The notes: generated by a model from the sequence alone, not told the origin. DNA of 64,000 nucleotides from Siderastrea radians (GCA_964017195.1 CAXHKT010000132.1:127001-191000); one strand, 5' to 3'. Positions 35,201-45,383 are shown, numbered from the stretch's first letter. Numbers and translations are program-made.

Positions 35201-35765
35201 ACCAAGTGTAAGAAACGCCACGAGGGTTATTTTTCCGCCAAACATCAACCAGTGACAAATCAGACAGAAAAGCTTGAAAACTCTTGTCCGCAGAAAAGTC
35301 ACCACTGGGGTTTAAACGATCAAGCGCGTTGTCAACGCAATTGAAATCACCGGCAATTACACGAGAAGACGACAAAAAATAAAGATGTAAATTTTCGAGA
35401 AAAATCTTGCGATCAGAAACGGTATTCGGTGCGTAAATATTGACAATATTGAGAGTAGTATTACCTAGCTGCACCAACACACTTAAAACTCGGCCATCAG
35501 TATCAAAGAGAAAACGAGAAACAGTTCCGGCAAATCTGGGGGAGACAAAAATTGCCACGCCGACAGATCTACCAACCCCAAAAGACCAGAAACAGTTCCC
35601 GCGCCACTTTTTAGCAATGCAATCAGCACGCTCTTTACACGAGACGTGAGTTTCCTGCAACAAAAATAAATCATATGGCAAACGTTCTAATTCATGAAGA
35701 ATAACGTCAGCTTTTTTAGATGAGCTTAAACCGCGAACATTAATAGTTACGAGTTTTAGGGGCAT
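32244..35765 (-). pseudogene. LINE ORF2: AP endonuclease, reverse transcriptase, Cys/His motif
   Basis: The first frame (33378-35765, 795 residues) starts with an exonuclease-endonuclease-phosphatase domain: TINVRGL, LLQETH, NIYAPNT, GDFNCV, SRLDRFLVS, SDHDFV. A Lys/Glu-rich linker follows. The reverse transcriptase runs about 500-760: NWRPISLLNTDYK, VCLDQEKAFDRVDH, RGVRQGCPLSPLL, QYADDAT. The second frame (32588-33445) continues the thumb region. The third (32244-32675) has a zf-RVT-like CAVCSQVETIEHCFLFC cysteine/histidine cluster. The order and the YADD box fit the L1/Tx1 group. Frame changes near 33400 and 32650 make it a recent pseudogene. Confidence 0.9.
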
Positions 35766-35824
35766 TGGTGCTACTTGCAGTAAATAAAATTAACTACGGC
35801 TCCTACCGCTTCTCTTTCTATTTG

Positions 35825-36142
35825 TTACCAGAGTCCAACCCTCATCGTCGTCGTAATCCCGGGAACTTCGGTGGTGCGGGTGGTGGTGTCAACTTGAAAG
35901 GTGACGGATAGCTGCTTTTTCAAAACAGTCACTGGACCATCATTGTTCCATGTGTAACGAGGAACAATAGTGAACGCCACACCTCTTCCCTCCAAAAACT
36001 GCAATGCCTCAGGGACCTGCACTTCAGCATCTTCGGCCCAGGTCGCAGTCGGCGGCGGCGGCGAAAACAACTCCGGCGTAGACCCTGGTTGAGTCATTTC
36101 CTCGATAAGCTTCTTATCTCCAGTCGACTTTTCACTAGCCAT
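35825..36142 (-). CDS. Short ORF upstream of LINE ORF2 (ORF1 remnant?)
   Basis: 105 residues, ending 59 bp before the ORF2 start on the same strand. It is Pro/Thr-rich at the start (STPELFSPPPPTATWAED) and then has a short mixed strand-like region. There is no coiled coil, RRM or zinc knuckle, the usual ORF1 features. It may be a shortened ORF1 or simply part of the 5' region. Function unknown. Confidence 0.4.
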   Translation of the reverse strand: MASEKSTGDKKLIEEMTQPGSTPELFSPPPPTATWAEDAEVQVPEALQFLEGRGVAFTIVPRYTWNNDGPVTVLKKQLSVTFQVDTTTRTTEVPGITTTMRVGLW

Positions 36143-36160
36143 TGCCCTCAGACGGCCCTC

Positions 36161-36192
36161 TGATCTTTGCCAAAAGGCCTCATCGGTGCAGT
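36161..36192 (-). ncRNA. Mutated hammerhead, interrupted by the LINE
   Basis: The minus strand reads ACTGCA, CCGATGA, GGCCTTTTGGC and then AAAG instead of CGAAAC, directly before LINE sequence. The missing 3' portion (CAGTACTGTC) reappears at the other end of the LINE, beside its poly(A), at 32035-32044. Confidence 0.6.
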
Positions 36193-36394
36193 GCTGATGC
36201 TGGAGTTGAGGTTAGCGGCTATATAGCCACCTCAGACGATCCCACACATGTGTGATATCATCGTACCATGTCAGAGTGCTCAAACTACTAAACTAGTGAG
36301 CTACGCATGCGCGCTAGCGACAATGGTACACTCCAGGTAGAGTGCTCAATTTGGACATGAAAGCATAGCTTTGTATGCCAAAGAGCAATATCTA

Positions 36395-36440
36395 ACTGCA
36401 GACAGTACTGTTTCGGCCTTCTGGGCCTCATCAGTGCAGT
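36395..36440 (-). ncRNA. Canonical hammerhead ribozyme
   Basis: Minus strand: stem I ACTGCA/TGCAGT, core CTGATGA, stem II GGCC-CAGAA-GGCC (the G10.1-C11.1 pair present), GAAAC, loop AGTACT and cleavage triplet GTC. No core mismatch. It is the best-formed hammerhead in the window. Confidence 0.92.
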
Positions 36441-36467
36441 GCTGATGTTGGAGTTGAGGTTATATAT

Positions 36468-37870
36468 ATTTAACAATTATTCTATGAGGGCGCGCTGGAT
36501 ATCGAATGATAGATAACCAACGAGGCGCGTAGCGCCGAGTTGGTTATAATCATTTGATATCCAGCAAGCCCGAGTAGAATAATTGTTTTATTAAAAACTT
36601 AACCACTATTTTAAAAAAATCAAAAAAACGGGAAAAATGAGGAAAGAAATTTAAGCGGAACAAGAATCGATCACATGACTGAAAGAAAAAGGCGCCAAAA
36701 CCTTGCGAAGTGTTGCAGCGTTTCATTGCAAAGCTGAATGAATCGATGAAAACTGCTCGAAAGTGAACAAAGTAGCACACGTTTTGGAAAAAAATCTTCT
36801 TATTATTGGCTCTGAAATATGGTACATGTTTGATTTTTCCTGAACATTGTTGTAACTAATCATCGTTTAAAGCGGATTGAAGCTGTACAATTTCACCATA
36901 TAGCTGCTGGAGTTGAAACTGAACAATTTTATAATCTGTTCGCACCACGGAGCCATCATGTGCGTGTTTGATCGAACTGAAGACAGAACAAATTTGAACA
37001 GTTGAACTTGAACAGGTATTTTCTATGCAGCTCAGAAGCAAGATTACTGTAGCGAGGAACATTAGAATTCACCATCATAGTTTGTTAAACGCAAAGCGCA
37101 AAATGCAGTTGTTCTCGGTTTAGAGGTTGCGGACGGAATGGTAAAAACAACATTCAAACAACTGGAAAAGCGATTCAACTCCGTTTACATGGCATCCAAT
37201 TTCTATCTGAGCATTTGGACCTGTTGGAACACAGAGCTACAACAAGTGCAGGTAAACCAGTGTCCTGATTCTGCATGTTAAAGCCGAAAAACAATCTCGC
37301 CCTTCCTTCCTTCTTGGTAGTTTGCAGCTGTATTTCTTTTTAGCACTTGTTTAGACTGCTTCATGATTTTCGCACCGACTCGCCATGAATGTGTGATAGT
37401 TTTTGTTAAATGCTCCAGCCCCATTTCATTGTGTTTTATTTTATGTCTTGTCTTGATATTTTGAAGTGGAAATCCTTTCTGATAATACCTACCGTTTGTT
37501 CAATTTCAATGATCGACGTGACGATCGATGAAAGAAATTAATAGTAAACACAACGCTTAATGCTGAAACTTCTATTTCTGCACAGCTTCTTCAAACAATT
37601 TTGACTTGTGTTAGACGACACTGTTGGTGATGCTTGCTGGTGACGTTGTTGGAATTTCTGCTTCATTTAAATTTGCTGGCAAGTGATTTTTCTCGTCCAT
37701 TTTTCTCGCCGGGTTGCTCGCGAGGAAAAAAACTTTCAGCTCACTTTGTTGTTGAGTGTTCATTGACCATATTTGGTCGCAGCAGGTATATGAGCTGATA
37801 GCCTAGCTCCGTTGAGCCAATCAAAATGCTAGAAATCCAATATACCTAGTCCAGTTTTTAATAAATATAT
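36468..37870 (+). repeat. 1.4-kb foldback-headed repeat, copy B
   Basis: Direct copy of 28083-29440, starting with the hairpin at 36472-36580 and ending at a TA tract near 37864. It begins immediately beside the retrozyme-like dimer, with only TATATATATT between. Confidence 0.85.
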
Positions 37871-38056
37871 ATATATTTATAACATAGCTCGCGCGCTGGT
37901 CCTACCGAATTCCTATTGAACCATCATGGTGTATATCTCTATATACGCACGGCCATGCGTATATAACATGTCGTGTGCAGTTGCATTTTGCTGCAAAGTT
38001 CCCGTCGAGTTTAGCGGCGAGTTCCTGTTGCTGAACTTTCCGATAGTCAATGGAAG

Positions 38057-38518
38057 AAACTAGCGAGGAACTTCCAAATTTTTCTCTTGGCATTGACCTT
38101 TTAGCCAGCATAGAAAGCAGCCAACAAGCAAGAGCAAAACCAACGAAAACGAAGCATGCAGTTGAGTTATGGATGCACTTGGTTTTTTCTGCCTGCAGCG
38201 ACCAAAAGTGTCTTCTTCGCGAGCAACTCGGCGAGTAAATGGTCAAGAAAAATCACCTTACAGCACTGAGAGTTAAACTAGAGAGAGAAACTAGCGAGGA
38301 ACCTCCAAATTTTTCTCTTGGCATTGACCTTTTAGCCAGCATAGAAAGCAGCCAACAAGCAAGAGCAAAACCAACGAAAACGAAGCATGCAGTTGAGTTA
38401 TGGATGCACTTGGTTTTTTCTGCCTGCAGCGACCAAAAGTGTCTTCTTCGCGAGCAACTCGGCGAGTAAATGGCCAAGAAAAATCACCTTACAGCACTGA
38501 GAGTTAAACTAGAGAGAG
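38057..38518. repeat. 231-bp direct tandem duplication
   Basis: Two nearly identical units, 38057-38287 and 38288-38518, both beginning AAACTAGCGAGGAAC. The plus-strand ORFs of 62 and 76 residues in each unit are identical in most of their length, because the duplication is recent. No domain was recognised. Part of the unit (GAGTTATGGATGCACTTGG) is shared with the foldback at 39484. Confidence 0.85.
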
Positions 38519-38589
38519 ATTACAACAGCGAAATTGTTGCAGAGTGTTTGACTTCTTAGGACGAGCAAGGAACTTTGTTGAAAAACTGA

Positions 38590-39345
38590 AGAAACTCGAA
38601 CTTAATTAGTGTTAGGCGTTGTGTTTACGATTTCACTCACCGTCTTCTCTGAACGAATGTTCACAAAGGGTAGGTTTTATACGCAAAACTTTAAAAACCA
38701 AAATATCAAGACATGACACAAAATAAAACACAGTAAAATTGAAGCGAACCGTTTAATAATGTGTCACACGTTTTTGGTGATTCCCTACCAAAATCAAGCT
38801 AAATAAGCACTGACAACCAGAAAGGACGAATTTTTTCCGGCTATATACTACACAAAATAACATCGTTTTACCTGCAGTCAATGTAGCTCTGTGTTCAAGC
38901 AGCTCCAAAGGTTCAAACAAAATAAAACGTAATCCAAAATAAGTCGAATGATCGCTTTCCCAGTTGTTTGATTCATTGTTGTTAAACCACATTCCGTCCG
39001 CGGCCTCCACTTTGTTTTCTGCTCGTTTCAACTCAGACTCGCGGCTACAATGCTGAAATCATACAGCTTCAATCCGCTTTGGAGGATGAATACAACAGTT
39101 TTTTTCAGGAAACATCAATCTTATACCACATCTTAGAGCGATAATTGGAAGACTTCTTCAAAAAATTATTCTCGTACGTTCACTTCGGAGCAATTTCATT
39201 GATTCATTCAGCTTTACAAAGAAACGCTGCAACTACGCGGCAACACTTCGCAAGGTTTTGGCGCCTTTTTCTTTCAGTCATGTGATCGATTATTGTTCCT
39301 TTTTCTTCTCTTTCTCGTTTTTTTTTTCTCGTTCTTTCTTGATTT
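38590..39345 (-). repeat. 1.4-kb repeat, partial inverted copy D
   Basis: The reverse complement shares AACACTTCGCAAGGTTTTGG, CATGTGATCGAT and other blocks with copies A-C, in the expected order. Confidence 0.7.
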
Positions 39346-39483
39346 TTATGGTAACCAGTGACTGAGTTTTGAATCAACTGCGAACTGATTCGTATTGCTT
39401 ATAATTTACGGTTTCAACTGGAAGCGAAATAGAACTGCGGCACCTTGCGAAAAACTACTATTTCGGCATTTCCACTGGCTATG

Positions 39484-39686
39484 TTATAAAACAATTGGTT
39501 CATGCTTTTAGCTGTACGTACATCGAGTTATGGATGCACTTGGGAAGTTTGGAGAGCACTCAAGAAGCTAGAGTTGCTCTCGGCTGCGCCTCGAGCAACT
39601 CTTACGCTTCTCTCGTGCTCTCCAAACTTCCCGCATGCATCCATAACTCGATGTACGCACGCTAAGCATGAACCAATTGTTAAATA
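39484..39686. repeat. Foldback element, about 200 bp
   Basis: ACAATTGGTTCATGCT is mirrored by AGCATGAACCAATTGT, and CATCGAGTTATGGATGCA by its complement. The centre is rich in GAGCAACTC-type inverted blocks. Confidence 0.85.
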
Positions 39687-39699
39687 TATATATATATAT

Positions 39700-39905
39700 A
39701 TAACGGGTATTGTAACGGTTGTAACCGCCCACATGTGCGCGCGTATTTTTACTGTTGAGCGTCTTACGTTACCTATAAGCGTATATATTGTAACGGCTCT
39801 AGCCGCCCTGACGAAGTCTTTTACTAATAAAGACGAAATATCGGCAAGTCTAATTTCCAGTATTTTTGTGGTTTTATATGCTTTTTTCTGGAGAAAAGAT
39901 CGAGA
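39700..39905 (+). repeat. Penelope-like terminal fragment between TA tracts
   Basis: Contains a degenerate plus-strand hammerhead (39808-39850) and is bounded by TA runs at about 39690 and 39930. The sequence ACGAAATATCGGCAAGTC is typical of hammerhead 3' halves. Confidence 0.5.
39808..39850 (+). ncRNA. Hammerhead-like motif
   Basis: CTGACGA, stem II GTCTTT/AAAGAC, GAAAT and a GTC triplet after an 8-nt loop. Stem III would need a U-G pair, and stem I pairing is not evident. Weaker than the other examples. Confidence 0.5.
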
Positions 39906-39923
39906 CAAATGATGTTTTTGATG

Positions 39924-39967
<44 letters not shown>

Positions 39968-40005
39968 TTAACACAAATGAAGACAAACTCTAACTTTTTT
40001 TGTTT

Positions 40006-40044
40006 AACACCTATATTTCGAGTACATTCAGTACTCTTCTTCAG
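40006..40044 (-). ncRNA. Hammerhead ribozyme at the 3' end of a Penelope-like element
   Basis: Minus strand: CTGAAGA, stem II GAGTAC/GTACTC, GAAAT, loop ATAGGT, triplet GTT. The core is intact. GTT is permitted by the NUH rule but usually cleaves weakly. It lies 3' of the GIY-YIG ORF on the same strand and next to a TA tract. Confidence 0.7.
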
Positions 40045-40099
40045 GGTGACTAAAAACCGTTACAAGAATCGTATTACAATATTCAAACTGTACATTTCA

Positions 40100-41362
40100 A
40101 AATTGCGTTACTAAGGACACGCGTCTTAAACGATTTTTATCGCGCGCGTACACCCGCACGTGACTTCTTGTTTTGTGCGTAAAATCCGTCATTGTCGTTG
40201 TTGAGGCCATGGGGCGCCAAGGTCGCCAGTTTGTAAATCCAGTGATTTTCTCTTTCTCGTAATTCTTTTTCTCCTTTGACATGGTCTATCAGCTGTATTT
40301 GCATGTCTTCTAAACCTCTGTGCCCGTCACTATTGAAATGTCTGTATATGAGGTCATCTTTCCCTTTTTGATTTAAACTTTCCGCTCAACGTTCGAGCAG
40401 TAAGTGCAAAAATTAAGTTACCAAAAAAATACTTGCAGCACTGTCACATTTTGAGAACAGATAAGAAGAACTTATCGTTACTTTTGCTCCCAAGCTGACC
40501 CCGCGAGAGAAGATTGGATTTGAAGTTATCCATATTTCAATTAAAAAGACGCTTCATGTCAGTTCAAAACAAAATGGCGCCCGTTTTTAGCGTACTTTAA
40601 CGAGATTTGAAATTAATTTTCTTGAGAATGCTTGAGAATTTCATCGCGGGGTCACTTGGGCAAGTGAACTAGAGTGAGATGTTTCAAATAGCATTTAAAA
40701 TGTTGCCGTGCTATGAGTAGTTTTTTGGTAAATATTTTTTGCACTTATTGCTCGAACGTTGAGTGGAATCCGTCTTAAATTAACATGAGCATTGACCCTG
40801 CTTTTATGATTATTAAATCGGGTTCTAAACCTAGTCGTAGTAGATCCTACATATTGCACTTTGCACTTAGTACAATTGATCAGGTAGATTACGTTACTAC
40901 AGTTGCAATCTAAGTTATAATTAATTTTAAATTCTTTGCCATTCTCATTGCTACAAAAGGTGTCACCTAGACATAAAAAATTACATATTTGACAGTTTTT
41001 TGAAGTACATTTCAATGTTCTATTGATCTTCTCTTTCGGGGCGTTCGTAAAACGAGCACGAACCAGGTATTGAGCTAAGCTCTTTGGCTTCCTATACGCC
41101 ACCATTGGTACTTGTGGAATGGCTTCTTTACACCTCGTGGATGAATGTAAAACTGGATGTAGCTTTTGAAGTAGACCTCCAATATGCGGGAGGCCAGGAT
41201 GGTAGGTTACCACAAACGGAACCCGAGTGTTTTCTTTTCTCGGTCTTTCTGCTAAAACTTCATCTCTCGACGTTCTCCTTGCTCGATCTATTTGTTCTTC
41301 CACACACTTCTTCTTGTATCCCCTTTCTTCTAAAAACTTGCATAAATCACTAACTCGTTTCT

Positions 41363-41363
<1 letters not shown>
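40100..41363 (-). pseudogene. Penelope-like C-terminal region with nested MITE
   Basis: Minus strand. It starts at the TA tract near 41364 with EKRVSDLCKFLEERGYKKK, the end of an RT domain. A Cys-rich linker (CTSKNCQICNFLCLGDTF) and GIY-YIG elements (VIYLINCTKCKVQYVGSTT, FRTRFNNHKSRVNAHVNL) follow. The frame is then interrupted by a 385-bp MITE. The remaining C-terminal part continues at 40100-40381. The linker cysteines and GIY-YIG order match the family. 5'-truncated at the TA tract and disrupted, so not functional. Confidence 0.85.
40382..40766. mobile_element. MITE inserted in Penelope coding sequence (385 bp)
   Basis: CCGCTCAACGTTCGAGCAGT at the left is mirrored by GCTCGAACGTTGAGTGG at the right, with the arms continuing through AAGTGCAAAAA and TTACCAAAAAA. 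The target duplication is not clear. The insertion splits the GIY-YIG gene. Confidence 0.85.

Positions 41364-41423
<60 letters not shown>
41364..41423. repeat. TA microsatellite
   Basis: About 58 bp of TA between a truncated Penelope-like copy and copy C of the 1.4-kb repeat. Similar tracts occur at 29432-29451, 31080-31100, 37864-37875, 39686-39700, 39928-39963, 42810-42860 and 44535-44598, each at an element junction. Confidence 0.95.
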
Positions 41424-41427
<4 letters not shown>

Positions 41428-42805
41428 ACAATTATTCTACGAGGGCGCGCTGGATATCGAATGATAGATAACCAACGAGGCGCTACGCGCCTCGTTGGTT
41501 ATAATCATTTGATATCCAGCAAGCCCGAGTAGAATAATTGTTTTATTAAAAACTTAACCGCTGTTTAAAAAAATCAAGAAAGAACGGAAAAATGAGAAAA
41601 GAAATTTAAACGGAACAAGAATCGATCACATGACTGAACGAAAAAGGCGCCAAAACCTTGCGGAGTGTTGCAGCGTTTCATTGCAAAGCTGAATGAATCA
41701 ATGAAAAGTGCTCGAAAGTGAACAAAGTAGCACAAGTTTTGGAGAAAAATCTTCTAATTATTGGCTCTGAAATATGGTACATGTTTGATTTTTCCTGAGA
41801 CATTGTTGTAATCTCGTTTAAAGCGGATTGAAGCTGTACAATTTCGCCACATTAACTGCTGGAGTTGAAACTGAACAAGTTTGTAATCTGTTCGCACAAC
41901 GGAGCTATCATGTGCGTGTTTCATCGAACTGAAGACAGAACAAACTTGAACTTGAAGAGGTAATTTCTATGCAGCTCAGAAGCAAAATTACTGTAGTGAG
42001 GAACATTAGAATTCATCATCATAGTTTGTTAAACGCAAAGCGCAAAATGCAGTCGTTCTCGGTTTAGAGGTTGCGGACGGAATGGTAAAAACAACATTCA
42101 AACAACTGGAAAAGCGATTCAACTCCGTTTACATGGCATCCGATTTCTATCTGAGCATTTGGACCTGTTGGAACACAGAGCTACAACGAGTGCAGGTAAA
42201 CCAGTGTCAATTTTGCGTTTGTAAAGCCGAAAAAAATCTCGCCCTTCCTTCCTTCTTGGTAGTTTGCAGCTGTAATTTTTTTAGTACTTGTTTAGACTGA
42301 TTCATGATTTTCGCACCGACTTGCTATGAATGTGTGAGTTTTATTAAAATGCTCCTGCCCCATTTCATTGTGTTTTATTTTATGTCTTGTCTTGATATTT
42401 TGAAGTGGAAAGCCTTCCTGATAAAACCTACAGTTTGTTCATTTTCAATGATCGACGTGACGATCGATGAAAGAAATTAATTGTAAACACAACGCTTTAT
42501 GCTTAAATTTCCACTTCTGCACACTTTCTTCAAACAATTTTGACTTGTGTTAGACGACGCTGTTAGTGATGCTTGTTGGTGACGATGTTGGAATTTCTGC
42601 TTAATTTAAATTCGCTGTCAAGTGATTTTTCTGGTCCATTTTTCTCGTCGGGTTGCTCGCGAGGAAAAAACTTTCAGCTCACTTTGTTGTTGAGTGTTCA
42701 TTGACCATATTTGTCGCAGCAGGTATATGAGCTGATAGCCTAGCTCCGTTCAGCCAATCAAAATGCTAGAAATCCAATATACCTAGTCCAGTTTTTAATA
42801 AATAA

Positions 42806-42810
<5 letters not shown>
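41424..42810 (+). repeat. 1.4-kb foldback-headed repeat, copy C
   Basis: Direct copy of 28083-29440 and 36468-37870, bounded on both sides by TA tracts. In its head hairpin the centre reads CGAGGCGCTACGCGCCTCG, a perfect palindrome, whereas copies A and B have CGAGGCGCGTAGCGCCGAG, so the centre differs between copies. Confidence 0.85.
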
Positions 42811-42861
<51 letters not shown>

Positions 42862-42932
42862 TCGTTGAAGGAAAGCTAGGACGGACAACTTCTGACGACT
42901 CAGAAGTTAAAAATTTAATAAAAAATAAAAAC

Positions 42933-42956
42933 GTTTCGGTCTTAGACATTCATCAG
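42933..42956 (-). ncRNA. Degenerate hammerhead in a Penelope terminal repeat
   Basis: The minus strand has CTGATGA, a short GTC-TAA-GAC hairpin and CGAAACG. The pair next to the core is lost, and no good triplet follows at the usual spacing. Confidence 0.45.
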
Positions 42957-43604
42957 TTACATGAAAAATTGAACTTATCAAATCTACCTTAAATAAGATT
43001 ACAGTACAAAACAAGACGCAAAATACAATTCAACGCTATGAGTTACGTAACCGGCGTGATTATAACAATACTAAAACGAGGATAAGTGACGCTAACATTC
43101 AAAAATAAAAACAATATAGTACAACGATTATATAACGAAAAAAGGAAAACTAAACAATACTAACAATTAAACGTAATTACAAGGTGTAGATACAGGTACA
43201 ACACTAAATAAATGAACGATACAAGGCAAAAATTTAACAAAAGACCGGAAATGTGCTACTATAAAAATAAATAACAAAAGATGGCAGATAAGACTAAAAA
43301 CTAAAAACTACTAATTCAAAAAAGATGACATTTGCAATGCGGCAAAAGAAAGAGCAGTCAAAAGGAAAGCAACCTACGTTTACGCAAACATGGATCATAA
43401 CAAAATTCCAAATCGAGGCCTTTGGAGCCCCAAAGGGCCGATAGACAACAAAATCCCTGGGGGGGGCCCTTAAACAATAATGACCGTAATAAGTTTCCCG
43501 GACAGGGCCTTTGAGTATACCCAACACCTGAGAGGCTGACAAAATCCAAGAAAAGGGCCTTTGAACGGCCATATATCGCGAACGAAGAATCGCAAAAAAG
43601 AGAA

Positions 43605-44280
43605 TTAATTATAACAAATTCTATTCCTAGAAAGAAGTTCTTTTCTTTTATTTAAACCATGGGGTGCCAAAGAGAACAGCTGGGCACTCCAATAAGGCTC
43701 CTTTGTAATTAAAAGCCTGTCGATCTCCTCCGAATTGTTTGGGGCCTGCACCTGATCAATACATTGAAACGAAAAATCATCTAAAATGTGTGAAGTTTTG
43801 TTGAAATGTACTGCTACTTCACAAGTTGTTTTGTTTGTGAGCATAGCAGACTTGTGATTACAAAACCTAATTCGAAAATCAGTGGTTGTAGATCCTATGT
43901 ATGGCAAACGACATTTCTTGCAAGAAACCAAATAAATCACATTTTTAGAATCACAAGAAAGTCTTGAATGAATGGTGTATTTTTTGCCCGTCTGCAAGCT
44001 AAGAAATGATTTGGATTCAACAAAGAAATTTCGACAAAGATCGCATCTATTCCTTTCGCATTTGAAACAGCCATTGCTTTGTTGAATTGTTTGTCCCTCT
44101 TCGGCGGTTTGAAAACGAGATGGTGCCAATAATTCTTTAAGATTTTTGACCTACGAAAAGATGGTATGATAGAGCCTAGGGGGAACAGTTCTTTTAATTT
44201 GGGGTTAGATTGTAAAATCAACAAATGCTTTCTGATTATGTTACCCACGTTCGGTAAATTTGGATTAAATGTCAATACGA
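43605..44280 (-). pseudogene. Penelope-like linker and GIY-YIG domain
   Basis: Two minus-strand frames (43937-44275, then 43605-44129) form the C-terminal portion: TFNPNLPNVGNIIRKHLLIL, FRRSKILKNYWHHLVFKPP, a Cys cluster (CFKCERNRCDLCRNFF), then GIY-YIG elements (VIYLVSCKKCRLPYIGSTT, FRIRFCNHKSAM) and a C-terminal helical part ending SRNRICYN. A frame change lies near 44110. This copy is from a different subfamily than the ones at 31.4 kb and 40.7 kb, judged by the Cys linker and the sequence around GIY-YIG. The RT is absent. Confidence 0.83.
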
Positions 44281-44385
44281 ATGGAAATAATTTATTCGCT
44301 TCTTTTCCACGTGTCCTGAAGAAGAAGAAGAAGAAGCGAAGAAATTATTTCCGTTCGTATTGACATTTAATCCAAATTTTTATTA
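44253..44385. repeat. Inverted repeat at the 5' break of the Penelope copy
   Basis: AAATTTGGATTAAATGTCAA on the left is mirrored near 44375, with the arms continuing through ACGAATGGAAATAATTT and CGCTTC. The centre has a GAA triplet run. It duplicates the first coding codons in inverted orientation, as produced by template switching. Confidence 0.75.
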
Positions 44386-44532
44386 AATTTTTTAACTTTT
44401 TAGTCGTCAGAAGTTGTCCGTCCTCGCTTTCCTTCAACGAGTTTTAATTCCATGCAGTGAGGCTTGGACTGTGAATCTTTGATCCTCCTGACACAGTGGC
44501 ATTCTTTGTTGGCCTGAGGCAACCATTAACTG

Positions 44533-44600
<68 letters not shown>

Positions 44601-44699
44601 GAATTATACTCAAGAAAAAACAAAATCTCGGACGGGTTGGACAGGATGTCATTAATGAACAAAGAAAGGAAACAAACTCATTTTTACGATAATTTTTCT

Positions 44700-45379
44700 T
44701 TGGCCTGTTCGATTCAGCTCTAAGACCGAGCCTCGAACTGGTCTTCAGTCCATTTAAGTATAATTTTTTTCATTGCCGTTTTCAATGAATTTGGAAAGAT
44801 AAACCACTGTACAACAAAAAAGAACACTCAAGCAATTAACTCATTGTTTTCTTCTTTTCTTTATTGGTTAACTGCTTCCGTGGAATCAATAATCTCCAAG
44901 GAAATGATTACTCAACAGAAACCATTGGTATATTTACTACAGTCGGTTTCACTGTATTGTCATTACTTTTAAATCACAAGCTACGTGGACAGTTGTTTAT
45001 TCTGGCAGACAAGAGTAAGTAAATATCACTAGTAGTTCACCCAAACACTAATTGGCCATTTTTTTTTGGTTTCAGTTTTAACTCGCTTGTACAAACTAAA
45101 CTTATACCCTACGTATAAACGGGAAATATAAATTTACGAGGCACAGCGGTGACTAAAAGCTGGGTTGTCGTGTGGTAGAAAGCCTGATCCCTGTTTGTGC
45201 TGTATCCTTACAAGGCAACAGTATGCTTTACGTTGTGTCTTTCCAACAGGGTGTACAAATATCGGTTATCCAAAAAAATTCCTCTGTCCTTTTCCACTCC
45301 ATGACACGTATACCCAAATATAAGATGTGTTACATGATATTTCGTAATAAAATAAAGGCTATGCTCACAGAATGAGGCC
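44700..45379. other. Spacer
   Basis: Non-coding. A poorly preserved Penelope-like phrase containing GACTGAAGACCAGTTCGAGG may lie on the minus strand near 44730-44760. Otherwise nothing was recognised. Confidence 0.4.
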
Positions 45380-45383
45380 TTAA

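Larger units (their letters stand above)
32045..36142 (-). mobile_element. Tx1/L1-like LINE (about 4.1 kb)
   Basis: Minus strand. The 3' poly(A) appears as a T-run at 32045-32057, with a poly(A) signal (AATAAA on the minus strand, about 32088) inside the 3' UTR. ORF2 (35765-32244) is present with two frame breaks. A short upstream ORF lies at 35825-36142. The element is nearly full length and is inserted in hammerhead-containing Penelope/retrozyme sequence. No clear target duplication was found. Confidence 0.85.
36155..36462 (-). mobile_element. Tandem hammerhead monomers, retrozyme-like dimer (248-nt period)
   Basis: GAGTTGAGGT lies at 36203 and 36451. At both places it is followed leftwards by GATGTTGGA-like sequence and a GCCTCATC hammerhead core on the opposite strand. 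Two monomers of about 248 nt in direct tandem, each with a hammerhead, match the layout of metazoan retrozyme-type repeats. The outer copy is intact and the inner one is mutated. The LINE interrupts the inner copy. Confidence 0.65.
42861..44441 (-). mobile_element. Penelope-like element with inverted terminal repeats
   Basis: CTCGTTGAAGGAAAGC at 42861 is mirrored at 44441; about 38 bp on each side match with one or two differences, as inverted pseudo-LTRs. The coding region between is on the minus strand and lacks the RT. TA tracts lie outside the left end and about 100 bp beyond the right end. Confidence 0.75.

Noticed and set aside
38050..38469. Pair of identical ORFs (LLASIESSQQARAKPTK)
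   Set aside because: Created by a recent 231-bp tandem duplication of non-coding repeat DNA. No start context, domain or independent copy supports a gene.
44700..44765. Possible additional hammerhead (CTGAAGACCAGTTCGAGG on the minus strand)
   Set aside because: There is no GAAA at the required position and no cleavage triplet. Probably only a decayed Penelope terminus.
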